Assembly: GCA_014359885.1 (NCBI GenBank)
Contig: JACIYN010000019.1
Coordinates: 1-64,000, forward strand
DNA from: Desulfacinum sp.
GTDB taxonomy: Bacteria > Desulfobacterota > Syntrophobacteria > Syntrophobacterales > DSM-9756
DNA: 64,000 bases
Direction: 5' to 3'
The position numbers and the translations under genes were made by a program. Positions 42,641 through 52,121 of the stretch are shown piece after piece. How positions within the stretch are numbered: position 1 is the stretch's first letter; each line of letters starts with the position of its first letter. The notes below the pieces were generated by a model. That model did not search any database, was not told where the DNA came from, and saw nothing but the letters and a program-made list of their open reading frames with translations.

Positions 42641-43339
42641 ATGCTGCGAGTTCTCACCGTTTCCGATGTGATCGACCCGGACCTTTATCCCGTGGTGGAT
42701 ACGGACCGGTTCGGCCGGGTGGATCTCATCTTTTCCTGCGGGGATCTGCCGCCGGAGTATTTGTTGCACCTTTCCCGATCCTTCGGCATCCCGGTCCACT
42801 ACGTGCGCGGCAACCACGACATCCGCCCCACGGCCATGCTCCAGCCCGGCCTGGTGGACCTGCACGAACGGGTTCGGATCGTGGAGGGGCTCCGCGTTCT
42901 GGGCCTCGAGGGGTCCATGTGGTACAACGGGGGTCCGGTGCAGTACACGGAAAAGCAGATGCAACGCATTGTGCGCGGGCTCCGGGCGAGCCTGTGGTGG
43001 CACGGCGGGGTGGACGTGGTGATCACCCATGCGCCGCCCCGGGGCGTGGGCGACGAAGAGGACCTGTGCCACCGGGGCTTCGAGTGCTTCCTGGGGCTGA
43101 TTCAACGGTACCAGCCGGCCTATTTCATCCACGGACACATCCATCGACTCTTTGCCGATCCGTCCGAGCGCATCACCGTCCTGGGACGGACCATCGTAGT
43201 CAACACTTTCGGATCCCACCTGATGGAAATCGACCATGACATCCTGGCTCCGCAAACTGACCTTCTGGAAAAGAAAGGTGTCGGGCGACTCTGGCACCGT
43301 CTCCTTCGAAGACCTTCAGCGCGCCGACGAGGCCTTTGA
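42641..43339 (+). CDS. Calcineurin-like metallophosphoesterase
   Basis: A 232-residue enzyme with GDLPPE, GNHD, ITHAPP and HGHIH motifs; the usual first DxH is replaced by SDVID. Likely hydrolyses a phosphoester, substrate unknown. The C-terminus (LLEKKGVGRLWHRLLRRPS) is very basic. Its last 104 bases overlap the next gene in another frame. Confidence 0.87.
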   Translation: MLRVLTVSDVIDPDLYPVVDTDRFGRVDLIFSCGDLPPEYLLHLSRSFGIPVHYVRGNHDIRPTAMLQPGLVDLHERVRIVEGLRVLGLEGSMWYNGGPVQYTEKQMQRIVRGLRASLWWHGGVDVVITHAPPRGVGDEEDLCHRGFECFLGLIQRYQPAYFIHGHIHRLFADPSERITVLGRTIVVNTFGSHLMEIDHDILAPQTDLLEKKGVGRLWHRLLRRPSARRRGL

Positions 43340-44312
43340 ATGCCGGGACCGGGGGCTCCGGACCGTCCCCCTTTCCAGGATCGTCGGGAGCGTGGGGCGC
43401 TACCAGGACTTCGACGACAAGTTCCGGCTGAAAAACCAGGCTCCTTCCGAACGGCTCGAGGCGATCAAAAACGCCATGCGCCGCGGCAAGGTGCTCCCGC
43501 CCGTGCGCCTCTGGCAGATCCGGGACGCCTACTACGTGGAGGACGGCAACCATCGGGTGGCGGCGGCCAAGGCGCTGGGGCACGACGAGATCCTGGCCCA
43601 TATCGTGGAGTTCGTCCCTTCCGGAGACGACCTGGAAGATGTGCTCTACCGCCAGCGGGCCGACTTCCTGGACGCCACCCGGCTCCATGCCGACATCACC
43701 CTGTCCGAGCCCGGTCAGTACGAACATCTGCTGGAACAGATACGCCGCCATCAGGCCTTCCTGAAACAGTCCCGCAGCGCCCCCGTTTCCTTCCAGGAAG
43801 CCGCCGCCGACTGGTACCAGTACATCTATCGGCCCTTGTGCGCCATCATCAAGAAGGAACGGCTGGTGGACCAGTTCCCCGGAAGGACTGTGGCGGACCT
43901 CTATGCCTACATCTCCGTGCGGCTGTGGGAAAAGGGGGAGCGGCGCCACTACGGCATCGGCATCAACGAAATCCTGCCGGACGACATGGAGGCGTTTCGA
44001 GAGAAGATGGCGGAAGGCGACGGCATTCGGTATCCGGAAATGCAGCGCACCATCACGGCCTTCGTGCTCATGAGCGTGCAGGCCAAAAAGGAGCACAAGA
44101 TCGTGGAGCGGCTCTACGAGCTGGAGCCGGTGCGCGAGATCCACAGCGTCCACGGCGACGTGGACCTCCTGGTCAAAATTCAACTCACCCGGGATCTTCT
44201 GAGCTCCGACGCGGAGGTCATCTCCGACTTCGTGCACGAGAACATCCGTCAGCTTCCCGGCGTGCACTTCACCAAGACCCTCATCCCCGGCATGTCCAGG
44301 ATCAAGGACTGA
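43236..44312 (+). CDS. ParB-like domain fused to Lrp/AsnC-type sensing domain
   Basis: A 358-residue protein. Residues about 40-130 resemble the ParB/sulfiredoxin nuclease fold: PLSRIVGSVGRYQDF, LPPVRLWQIRD and VEDGNHRVAAAKALG, the last being the ParB-box-like catalytic segment. The middle is helical. The last 75 residues resemble the Lrp RAM domain: FVLMSVQAKKEHKIVERLYE, then HSVHGDVDLLVKIQ and PGVHFTKTLI. No helix-turn-helix was recognised. The start at 43236 overlaps the phosphoesterase by 104 bp; GTG 43278 is an alternative. Confidence 0.75.
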   Translation: MTSWLRKLTFWKRKVSGDSGTVSFEDLQRADEAFECRDRGLRTVPLSRIVGSVGRYQDFDDKFRLKNQAPSERLEAIKNAMRRGKVLPPVRLWQIRDAYYVEDGNHRVAAAKALGHDEILAHIVEFVPSGDDLEDVLYRQRADFLDATRLHADITLSEPGQYEHLLEQIRRHQAFLKQSRSAPVSFQEAAADWYQYIYRPLCAIIKKERLVDQFPGRTVADLYAYISVRLWEKGERRHYGIGINEILPDDMEAFREKMAEGDGIRYPEMQRTITAFVLMSVQAKKEHKIVERLYELEPVREIHSVHGDVDLLVKIQLTRDLLSSDAEVISDFVHENIRQLPGVHFTKTLIPGMSRIKD

Positions 44313-44904
44313 CGGCGGATTGGGGAAAGGACACATGCACCACGCCTCGGAAGTCCCCCACGCCGTAATTGCGGGCCTTGTCCTCGGGGTAGAGGGTGTC
44401 CAGGGTGGACCGCACGGTATCCGCCATCCGCTCTTCGGGGCCGTGGCACATGAGGCACAGCCCGGAAACCTTGATGGGCTGGTAGTAATGGTAAAAGCCG
44501 TCTTCCAGAACCAGCAGGGGCTCCAGCGGGTCTTTCCGGGCCGCCGTCTGCTCGTAGCGGCGTAAAACCTTTTCCTCCCGGTCGTCCGGCCGATTCCGCT
44601 CGTTTCTCCATCGCAAGGTGGTCCTCTTCAGTTCCATCCCGGGCACCTGCATCCGGTGCGGAATCTCCTGGGTGAGTAGAAGGGCGCGTTGGGAGCAGAC
44701 CCGGATCGCCCGGCCGGGCCCTCCCGACTTCATGGCGGCTCCCAGTTCCTTTTTGAGCGTGCTCATGAGCTCATCGGCGGCGCGGTTGCCCAATTGGCGC
44801 GCCTGCTCTTCCGCCGGGGGCTGCTGCGCCCAAAGGGAAGAAGCAAACAAGATCGCCGCAATGACCCCTCCCAGGCTCCTGCATCTTCGTCTTCCGCGTG
44901 CCAT
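44302..44904 (-). CDS. DUF3365 (Tll0287-like) monoheme cytochrome
   Basis: A 200-residue exported protein with a signal peptide (cleavage after about SLWAQ). The single c-type haem motif CLMCH lies in KVSGLCLMCHGPEE. The fold resembles Tll0287/DUF3365, a PAS-like haem sensor domain often fused to kinases; here it is free. AAAAGGAGAGG precedes the ATG. Its stop overlaps the converging ParB-like gene by 11 bp. A role in redox sensing or electron transfer outside the membrane is inferred. Confidence 0.85.
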   Translation of the reverse strand: MARGRRRCRSLGGVIAAILFASSLWAQQPPAEEQARQLGNRAADELMSTLKKELGAAMKSGGPGRAIRVCSQRALLLTQEIPHRMQVPGMELKRTTLRWRNERNRPDDREEKVLRRYEQTAARKDPLEPLLVLEDGFYHYYQPIKVSGLCLMCHGPEERMADTVRSTLDTLYPEDKARNYGVGDFRGVVHVSFPQSAVSP

Positions 44905-45050
44905 GGATCCTCTCCTTTTGTAGTATTTATGAGCATTTATGCCGCCGGTGGCCTGCACAAAACGATTGACAAAAGTTCGCGGGTTGTCGACCATCAATTG
45001 GTCTGTTTCCGGGAAAGATACCATGAAAGGAAGGGATGAAGGAGGGAGTC

Positions 45051-45626
45051 ATGAAACGACGCATGGTGATGTTCCTGTCGGCGGTTTTGGTGGTCTGCTT
45101 TGCGGTGGCGGCCGTGGCCTCGGATCCTCCTTCCGACGAAAGGAAGCGGACGAGCCTCGGCAAGTATGTCACGGCTCTGGAAGCCTATGAGATGTGGAAG
45201 GCCAACCAGGATGCCGTGAAGGTCCTGGACGTGCGGACGCCCCAGGAGTACGTTTTTGTGGGCCATGCGCCCATGGCGGTGAACATACCGTCCAAGGTGT
45301 GGTCGGGCAAGTGGAATGCGGAGAAGAAGAGTTTCGGCCTGGAGGACAATCCGGATTTCGAAGCCCAGGTCAAGGCCAAGTTCAAGACGGACGACGTGAT
45401 CCTGGTCATGTGCCGTTCGGGGCACCGCAGTGCCGCGGCCATTGAGCGGCTCGCCAAGGCTGGTTTCACCAATGTTTACAACATCGTGGACGGCTTTGAG
45501 GGCGACATGGTGAAGGATCCGGAAAGCTATTACGACGGAAAGAGGATGAAGAACGGCTGGAAGAATTCCGGAGCTCCTTGGACCTACGCTCTGGATCCCC
45601 AGCTGGTTTTTGCTCCGGCCCAGTAA
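45051..45626 (+). CDS. Exported rhodanese-like sulfurtransferase
   Basis: A 191-residue single-domain rhodanese with a signal peptide (about residues 1-22). DVRTPQEYVFVGH and the active-site loop VMCRSGHRSAA (Cys nucleophile) are intact. Likely moves sulfane sulfur in the periplasm. GGAGGGAG lies seven bases before the chosen ATG. TTGACA at 44966-44971 could be its -35 box, with only a weak -10. Transcription probably ends at the hairpin 45686-45712. Confidence 0.92.
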   Translation: MKRRMVMFLSAVLVVCFAVAAVASDPPSDERKRTSLGKYVTALEAYEMWKANQDAVKVLDVRTPQEYVFVGHAPMAVNIPSKVWSGKWNAEKKSFGLEDNPDFEAQVKAKFKTDDVILVMCRSGHRSAAAIERLAKAGFTNVYNIVDGFEGDMVKDPESYYDGKRMKNGWKNSGAPWTYALDPQLVFAPAQ

Positions 45627-45685
45627 TCCGAACGCATCTCCTTTGACGTGATAGGGCCTTTCCCGGAGGCAGTTCCTATCATGTG

Positions 45686-45712
45686 CGGCGGGAGCCCTCG
45701 GGGCCCCCGCCG
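45686..45712. terminator. Bidirectional hairpin terminator
   Basis: CGGCGGGAGCCC-tcg-GGGCCCCCGCCG forms an 11-12 bp stem with one A-C mismatch between the converging rhodanese and DUF362 genes. GTTTCC follows on the plus strand. Confidence 0.6.
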
Positions 45713-45719
45713 TGTTTCC

Positions 45720-47051
45720 TCATCCGATCCGGAAGAAGGCCTCGTCGAATCCTTCCACTCCCGCGTATTTTTTCAGGAACCGGCCGGGAAAGAGGGCCCA
45801 GGCTTCCAGGATGGACGCATCCACGGGGATGCCCGCTTCCCGGAAGGCCTCGGCGATCCGCGTCGGCCTGGGCGGACAGCCCGGCACCGGGATGGCATGG
45901 GCGATGCGCGGATCGTCCTTGTGCGCCCGGCTCATGCACTTTCCCAGAAGGATCGTGTGTTTCTTGCCCGGGGTGGGCTCCATGGCCTTTCCCGTGAGAA
46001 CCTCCACGTCGTCCCAGGGGGACCCCGACCAGGCGCGGGCCACGGCCGTGAGGATCAGGCCGTTCAGCATGGAACAATAGGTGCACAGGGTGTCGTCGTA
46101 CTTGCGGTAGCTCAGGCCCCGGATGCCCATCTTTTCCATGACGGCGGGAAGCGAGCCGTCTTGGGTGTAGGGAAAGGTGTGGGCGTGGGGGCGGGCCAGG
46201 TTTTCGAGGTCCTCCCCCACGATGCGGATGTCCGACAGATCCAGGGGCCGGCCGGCGGCCCGGGCGGCGTGCACCAGGTGGGGGACCTGGTCGGGGCGGT
46301 AGCCCAAGAGGCGGGCTCCCACCAGGTCCGCCGAAAGCAGGTCGCGGGACGCCGCCAGCACGTTCATCCGGTGGAGCGTCCCGTCGAAGGCCGGGCCCCT
46401 TTCGTTGCTGAAAATGCCGTCGATCACGGTGAAGACGGGCGGAAGCCCGGACGGCAGGGCCGCTACCATCCGGTGCAGGTCCCAGCGGGGATCGGGGCTG
46501 TGGCATCGCTTTCGGGACGCCATGTCGATGAGTCCCTTCAGGTTCTTGATGCCCAGGCTCACCACCGTCTGGGCGTGGGTCTTGAGGACCGGAAGATCCA
46601 CGATGAGGTCGGATTCCAGGGCGTCCCGGTTGAATTGGAGCGAGATTCCGTCGGCCACGGGCACTTCCCGGAAGGGCCGCTGAAAGACGTCCACCACCCG
46701 GACTCCGTACCGTTCGGCCAGGGTGAAGTAGCCAAGGGCGGAAAAGGCCGCCTCCGCCAGCCCCTTCTCCCGGGGATCCACCGTCACCAGGCCCTCCCCG
46801 ATGGTGATCCGCCTCGCCCCGGCGTCGCAGAGCGCCCGCACCACGTCCTCCACCACCCGGCTCGTGGTGATCACGCCCCACTTGGGAAAGTCGGTCGCCC
46901 GGGTCCAGGTGACCACGTTGGGCTTGATGAAGACCCGGGTGTCCGGCCCCAGGGGCGGAAAGCCTCCGGCCGCCTCGACGACCGCCGCCACGGACTCCAC
47001 CGGCTTTTCATAGGTTCGCAGAGCCACCGTGAAAGAGGGTGTCGTGCTCAT
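45720..47051 (-). CDS. DUF362 family protein
   Basis: A 443-residue protein without signal peptide. DUF362 features include RVFIKPNVVTW, RITIGEG, LPVLKTHAQTVVSLGIKNLKG and VIDGIFSNERGP. The C-terminal part has DDTLCTYCSMLNG and LLGKCM, a sparse cysteine set rather than two full ferredoxin motifs. The start overlaps the acyl-CoA ligase stop (ATGA), so both are made together; a link to acyl-CoA or aromatic metabolism is possible but unproven. Confidence 0.87.
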   Translation of the reverse strand: MSTTPSFTVALRTYEKPVESVAAVVEAAGGFPPLGPDTRVFIKPNVVTWTRATDFPKWGVITTSRVVEDVVRALCDAGARRITIGEGLVTVDPREKGLAEAAFSALGYFTLAERYGVRVVDVFQRPFREVPVADGISLQFNRDALESDLIVDLPVLKTHAQTVVSLGIKNLKGLIDMASRKRCHSPDPRWDLHRMVAALPSGLPPVFTVIDGIFSNERGPAFDGTLHRMNVLAASRDLLSADLVGARLLGYRPDQVPHLVHAARAAGRPLDLSDIRIVGEDLENLARPHAHTFPYTQDGSLPAVMEKMGIRGLSYRKYDDTLCTYCSMLNGLILTAVARAWSGSPWDDVEVLTGKAMEPTPGKKHTILLGKCMSRAHKDDPRIAHAIPVPGCPPRPTRIAEAFREAGIPVDASILEAWALFPGRFLKKYAGVEGFDEAFFRIG

Positions 47052-48859
47052 CCGTTTTTCCTCGCCTGGTCGATCTCCCGGTACATCTCCTCGATGAGGT
47101 GGCCGTAGCGCTCCAGGATGACCTTTCGCTTGAGCTTCAGCGTGGGGGTCATCTCGCCGTCTTCCAGGGAAAACTCCTTGGCGATGAGGGCAAACCGGAC
47201 GATCTTTTCATGGGGGGCGAGATCCCGGGTGAGGTCGTCGATCTTTTGCCGGAAGAATCCGGTCACGACCGGGTGTTGCACCAGTTCCTCGCGGGAAAGC
47301 CCCTGGAGGCCCTTTTCCGCCACGAACCCTTCCAGGTTTTCGAAGCTGGGGACAATGAGCGCCGTCACGCACTTTCGGCCTTCGCCCACCACGGCGATCT
47401 GCTCCACGGCCGGGTCGGCCCCCACCAGGGTTTCGATCATCTGGGGCGCGATGTATTTTCCGCCCGAGGTCTTGAAAAGGTCCTTGATGCGGTCGGTGAT
47501 CAGGAGTTCCCCGTAGGCGTCGAAGGCCCCCGCATCCCCGGTGCGGAAGAAGCCGTCGTCGGTGAAGACGGCGGCCGTCTCCTGCGGTTTGTTGTAGTAG
47601 CCCTTCATCACGTTGGGGCCTCGGACGAGGATCTCCTGGGTGCGCGGGTCGATTCGCACTTCCACGCCCGGCAGCGGCTTTCCCACCGTGCCGAAGGAAA
47701 AGCCTTGGGGTTCGTGGCAGGTGACAGTGGCCGTGGTTTCCGTCAGGCCGTAGCCGCACACGATGGGCACGCCCACGCCGCAGAAGAACCGCTCGATTTC
47801 CGCCGAAAGGGGCGCTCCGGCGCAGGGCATGAACCGGATCCGGCCCCCGAAAAGCCCCTTAAGCTTGGAAAGGACCATGGCATCGGCCACCCGATGCCGC
47901 AGGCCCAGGCCCATGGGGACGCCCAGGCCGTCCTTGCGGCGCCGGAAGACCTCGTCTCCTACGGCGAGAGCCCATTGGAAGAGGCGCCGGCGGGTCCCCG
48001 GGGCCGACTGCACCTTCTCCCGGATGGCCCCGTAGATCTTTTCCAGCAGCCGGGGGACCGTGCACATGACCGTGGGGCGCACCTGCTGCATGGCGTCCAG
48101 CACCTGCTTGGGATCGTCCAGGTAGGCGTTGGTCATGCCCCGGTGGAAGACGTAGTAGGTCCAGGTGCGTTCGAAGACGTGGGAAAGCGGAAGGAAGCAC
48201 AGAGACAGGTCCGACTCGTCGCACGGGAGGATCCGCCCGTCGTGGGAGGTCATCTGGAAGAGCACGTTGGACTGGGTGAGCATGACCCCCTTGGGTTCCC
48301 CGGTGGTCCCGGACGTGTAGATGAGGGTGAGAAGATCGTCCGGGTTGGCTTCTTCCAGGCGCCGGGACACCTGGTCGTCGTGGGACGCCTGGCCCAGGGC
48401 CAGAAAGGCGTCGAAGGTCAGGACCTTTTCCGAAGCCGCATCGGCGGCCGAATCGTCCAGACTCACCACGGCCTGGACGTGGGGAAGATCGCCCACCACT
48501 TCCAGGGCGCGGGAAAGCTGGTCGCCGGAACCCACGAAGACCACCTTGGCCTCCGAATCCTTCAGGATGTAGGCCGCCTGCTGGGCCGTGTTGGTGGGGT
48601 AGATGGGAACGGAGACCGCTCGAACCAGCTGGCAGCCCACGTCCGCCACCGTCCAGCGGGGCTGATTGTGGCTCCAGACGGCCACCCGGTCCTGGGCTTC
48701 CACGCCCAGGGCGATGAGGGCTCGGGCCGTTCGGCGGACGGCATCGTAGAAGGCGGGCCAGGTCATCTCCCGCCATTGGCCGTTGTCTCGGTACAGAAGG
48801 GCCCTCTTGTCGCCGCTCTTTTGCGCTCGCTGGATGAAAAGGTGGGAATAGGCTTTCAT
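47048..48859 (-). CDS. Long-chain acyl-CoA synthetase (AMP-forming)
   Basis: A 603-residue ligase that activates a fatty acid with ATP and CoA. Motifs: P-loop LIYTSGTTGEPKG, CGYGLTETTA, GFFRTGDAGAFD and ITDRIKDLFKTSGGKYIAP; near the end TPTLKLKRKVI supplies the acyl-AMP lysine. The length and FadD/FAA-like order suggest medium to long chain substrates. Upstream it has a repeat-rich spacer with palindromes. Confidence 0.92.
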   Translation of the reverse strand: MKAYSHLFIQRAQKSGDKRALLYRDNGQWREMTWPAFYDAVRRTARALIALGVEAQDRVAVWSHNQPRWTVADVGCQLVRAVSVPIYPTNTAQQAAYILKDSEAKVVFVGSGDQLSRALEVVGDLPHVQAVVSLDDSAADAASEKVLTFDAFLALGQASHDDQVSRRLEEANPDDLLTLIYTSGTTGEPKGVMLTQSNVLFQMTSHDGRILPCDESDLSLCFLPLSHVFERTWTYYVFHRGMTNAYLDDPKQVLDAMQQVRPTVMCTVPRLLEKIYGAIREKVQSAPGTRRRLFQWALAVGDEVFRRRKDGLGVPMGLGLRHRVADAMVLSKLKGLFGGRIRFMPCAGAPLSAEIERFFCGVGVPIVCGYGLTETTATVTCHEPQGFSFGTVGKPLPGVEVRIDPRTQEILVRGPNVMKGYYNKPQETAAVFTDDGFFRTGDAGAFDAYGELLITDRIKDLFKTSGGKYIAPQMIETLVGADPAVEQIAVVGEGRKCVTALIVPSFENLEGFVAEKGLQGLSREELVQHPVVTGFFRQKIDDLTRDLAPHEKIVRFALIAKEFSLEDGEMTPTLKLKRKVILERYGHLIEEMYREIDQARKNG

Positions 48860-49186
48860 GGCTGTGCTGCCTCTCCTTTGAAGGGTTGGGGGGTGTCCTG
48901 CGTGAAAAGGCCTCCAGTGGGACGATTCTTCTTCATGGTGCGTTCCCGGCGGGCGGTCCTGAAGGCCGCCCCGACCGGATCCACATCCCGGGTGGGGGCG
49001 GGGTTTATCCCCGCCCGCTGAACGCGCGCACTTAAAGAAACCCGGCGGTCAATCGCTCCGTTGGGGGAAGGCAAAATCACCCCTTGGGGCGAACTCCCGG
49101 CCGTGCCACGGGGGAAGGTGGATTGCACACAAACCAATTTAGGGGAAAGTGCTCCGGGGCGCAAGGCAAAGAAGAGCGGCTGTGCA
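48860..49186. repeat. 327-bp spacer with palindromic repeat
   Basis: GTGGGGGCGGGG-ttta-TCCCCGCCCGC (48992-49018) belongs to the same palindromic family as 60419-60447, with which it shares TTTATCCCCGCCCGCTGA. No gene seen. Confidence 0.65.
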
Positions 49187-50197
49187 TCAGGGTTCCAGGC
49201 GCCACTCCCGGTAGAAGGTGCGGGGGTGGAGTTCCCCGTAGGGGGCGTTCACTTCCAGGGCCAGGTGGCGGCGGATGTCCAGGCACAGGTCGCACTTGTT
49301 GAGAAAATCCCGGGCGGGCCGGTAGTCGTACCGTTCCGAAGCCAGCCGGAAAAGTCCCCGGATGCCTTCGCGGAAAAGGAGGGAAAGAAGCGGGTATTTG
49401 TCTTGATCCAGGGGGCGGCCCAGGTCGCGAAGGTCCACGGCCAGGCCGCTGCAAAGGCCGGGGATGTAGCGGCCGTAAAGGTCCACATGGAAGTGGCTGG
49501 TGTCGGCCGGTTCCGGACAGGGCCAATCGTTGGCGGCCAGGACGTCCCGGGCGGGCTTTCTTCCGAAGACCTCCCCGAAAAAGAGGGCCGCCCGTCCGCC
49601 GTAGTGGATCCAATACCGGCGGGGGATCCGGCGCAGGTAGTCTTTTCCGAAGGCTTCCGTAAACTCTTGCAGGTCGTGGGGTTTTTCGACGCCCAGGGCT
49701 TCCAGGTCCGGCCGAAACCCGTCCACCCACGGAAAGATCTGCAGCCCCGTCTCCCGGCAGGCCTCCATGAGGTTTCGGACCCTCCGGAAGGGGATGAATT
49801 CGTTGTGAAACGGACTGATGGAGATGAGCAGGGTCCGGAGCCCCGCCCTTAGGCATCGCTCAAGAAGGGCCGTCCCTTTTTGATCGTACACGAACCATGA
49901 CCCGTTGGTTTCCACGTAGTCCACGGCCATGCCCGTTTCCCGGGCCGTGTCCAGGACGGCCAGCAGTCCTTCCGGGTTCAGGAAGGGCTCGCCCCCTCCG
50001 ATGTGCACCGAACCGCATCCCAGTCGGAGGATGGTTTCCATGGCCTTTCGGGCCGTGTCCCGGTCCATGAAGTCCTTGGGCCAACGGGGGCCGGAGCAGT
50101 AGAGGCAATGGCGGCACCGGGACGTGCAGTGGTAGTTGGTGATGAGGCCTCCGGACTGGAGGGAACGGATGGTGAGGTTTCGGGAAAAGAGGGGCAC
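49187..50197 (-). CDS. Radical SAM protein with C-terminal cysteine motif (SPASM-like)
   Basis: A 336-residue enzyme. The cluster motif is CTSRCRHCLYC near residue 24. GSVHIGGGEPFLNP is the SAM-binding GGEP loop, followed by VETNGSW. The tail has GLCSGL and NKCDLCLDIRRHL, which could hold an auxiliary cluster. GTG start with CGGAGG upstream. Substrate unknown; anaerobic sulfatase-maturase and peptide-modifying enzymes are related. Confidence 0.87.
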   Translation of the reverse strand: MPLFSRNLTIRSLQSGGLITNYHCTSRCRHCLYCSGPRWPKDFMDRDTARKAMETILRLGCGSVHIGGGEPFLNPEGLLAVLDTARETGMAVDYVETNGSWFVYDQKGTALLERCLRAGLRTLLISISPFHNEFIPFRRVRNLMEACRETGLQIFPWVDGFRPDLEALGVEKPHDLQEFTEAFGKDYLRRIPRRYWIHYGGRAALFFGEVFGRKPARDVLAANDWPCPEPADTSHFHVDLYGRYIPGLCSGLAVDLRDLGRPLDQDKYPLLSLLFREGIRGLFRLASERYDYRPARDFLNKCDLCLDIRRHLALEVNAPYGELHPRTFYREWRLEP

Positions 50198-50670
50198 GGG
50201 AGCCTCCGGGAGTCAAAGTCTGCGAGGCTGACAAAACCGCGAATGAACGCGGATGAACGCCAATAGGCGTTGCCCTGTGGGAGCGGTCTTGGTCGTGATC
50301 CGGTCCGCCAGGTCCTACGGGAAGGCCCTGGACCGGCGGCAACCGCAGACGGGTCCGCCTTGGCGGCCGCCTGTAGGGGCGAAAGATTTTTCGCCCCTGT
50401 CTCCCAGGGGTCTTTTACCGGGACGACGCGATTTTTTCATCCGGTTTTTTTGCAGGACTGCGCACCCAACGGGTGGGGATGCCCCCCCTTCTCAGGATGT
50501 CCCTCGGCATCTGTACGGGCGGGCTTTACGCCCGCCCGTCCGAAAAGGCCCATGGGAAAAACGTCCGACCTGGATGTGAAAGAGAACCGCGAATGAACGC
50601 AAATGGACGCAAATGGAAAGAACGGGTCTGTGGGAGCGGCCCCGCCGGGCCGTCCCCGGAAGCACCTTGG
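50198..50670. repeat. 473-bp spacer with several dispersed repeats
   Basis: Two ACCGCGAATGAACGC copies (about 50233 and 50587), the palindrome 50373-50400 (GTAGGGGCGAAAGA / TTTTTCGCCCCTGT), a second palindrome 50512-50540 (ACGGGCGGGC-ttta-CGCCCGCCCGT) and two CTGTGGGAGCGG copies. No gene seen. Confidence 0.7.
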
Positions 50671-52056
50671 TCAGCCCTTGGCGTGGGCAGGCTTGGACGC
50701 CGGGGCATAGGCCTTGCCGCCCGCAGGGCCCTTGGGCACCGCACCCGCCGGCACACCGGCCACCAGGGCGAAATCGGGATAGGCGCTTTCGCCGTGTTCT
50801 CCCAGATCCAGCCCGTCCATCTCCTCTTCGGGGCTCACCCGGAGGCCCACCGTGGCGTGGATGATGCGGAAGGTGAGGTAGGCCGTGGGAAAGGTCCACA
50901 GGAAGGCGGCCGCGGCTCCCAGGGCCTGCACGCCCAGCTGCCCGAGGGTGAACCCTTCGATGTTGAAGATGGCGGCGGCCAGGGTGCCCCACACGCCGCA
51001 CACGCCGTGGACCGAGATGGCGCCCACCGGGTCGTCCACCCGGATCCGATCGAAGAAGAGGACGGACAGCACCACCAGGACGCCCGCCACGAGGCCGATC
51101 ATGACGGCGCTGGCGGGACTCACGTTGTTGCACGGGGCCGTGATCCCCACCAGGCCCGCCAGGGCCCCGTTCAGGGTCATGGTGAGATCGGGCTTCTTGG
51201 CGATGGACCAGATGGTGACGAGGGCGCCCACCACGCCGGCGGCGGCGGCCAGGTTAGTGTTGACGAAGATCCAGGCGATGTCCTTGATCCCCGCGGTGGT
51301 GGAGCCGGGGTTGAAGCCGAACCAGCCGATCCATAGGATGAAGACCCCCAGGGCGGCCAGGGGAAGGTTGTGGCCGGGGATGGCCCGGGGGCGTCCCTGG
51401 GCGTCGTACTTCCCGATGCGGGGTCCCAGGACCAGGGTGCCGGCCAGGGCCGCCCACCCGCCCACGGAATGGACCACGGTGGAGCCGGCAAAGTCGATGA
51501 ACCCCAGCTTTTCCAGCCAGCCACTACCGTTGAAGAGGCTCCCCCACGCCCAGCTTCCGAAGATGGGGTAGATGAAGGCGCTGATGACGAAGGAATAGCA
51601 GAGATAGGCCACGAACTTGGTCCGTTCCGCCATGGCCCCGGAAACGATGGTGGCCGCCGTGGCGCAAAAGACCACCTGGAACATCCAGAAGGCCAGCACC
51701 CAGGGATCTCCGCCCGGCGAGTAGTCGGAAAGGAAGAAGCCGCTCGTGCCGATCCAGCCTCCCAGGCTCGCTCCGAACATGAGGCCGAAGCCGATGGCCC
51801 AGAAGCCCAGGGTGCCGATGGAAAAGTCCATGAGGTTCTTCATCATGATGTTCACGGCGTTCTTGGCCCGCGTAAAGCCCGCTTCCACCAGGGCGAAGCC
51901 CGCCTGCATGAAGAAGACCAGGGCCGCGGCGATGAGGGTCCACACGTAGTCCAGGTGGGTCTGGACGTCCGCGGCCGTGGGATCGTCGGCCAGGGCCGGT
52001 CCGACCGAAAAGAGGATCCCGATCCATAGGGCGAGGAACAAGGCTTTGACAAACAT
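50671..52056 (-). CDS. amt: Ammonium transporter
   Basis: A 461-residue membrane protein with a cleavable signal (residues 1-23, ending ALADD) and eleven helices. Amt signatures: YVWTLIAAALVFFMQAGFAL, then IDFAGSTVVHSVGG with the first pore histidine and ISVHGVCGVWGT with the second. The C-terminal tail is longer than usual and Ala/Lys/Pro-rich. AAGGAG precedes ATG 52056. It follows glnB by 65 bp, so the PII protein probably gates it in response to nitrogen. Confidence 0.95.
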   Translation of the reverse strand: MFVKALFLALWIGILFSVGPALADDPTAADVQTHLDYVWTLIAAALVFFMQAGFALVEAGFTRAKNAVNIMMKNLMDFSIGTLGFWAIGFGLMFGASLGGWIGTSGFFLSDYSPGGDPWVLAFWMFQVVFCATAATIVSGAMAERTKFVAYLCYSFVISAFIYPIFGSWAWGSLFNGSGWLEKLGFIDFAGSTVVHSVGGWAALAGTLVLGPRIGKYDAQGRPRAIPGHNLPLAALGVFILWIGWFGFNPGSTTAGIKDIAWIFVNTNLAAAAGVVGALVTIWSIAKKPDLTMTLNGALAGLVGITAPCNNVSPASAVMIGLVAGVLVVLSVLFFDRIRVDDPVGAISVHGVCGVWGTLAAAIFNIEGFTLGQLGVQALGAAAAFLWTFPTAYLTFRIIHATVGLRVSPEEEMDGLDLGEHGESAYPDFALVAGVPAGAVPKGPAGGKAYAPASKPAHAKG

Positions 52057-52121
52057 GGGGTTCTCCTTCTTTGGTGATGGGAAAGGTTCAAAAATGTAAA
52101 AGGACGCTGGAGACCCGGGGA

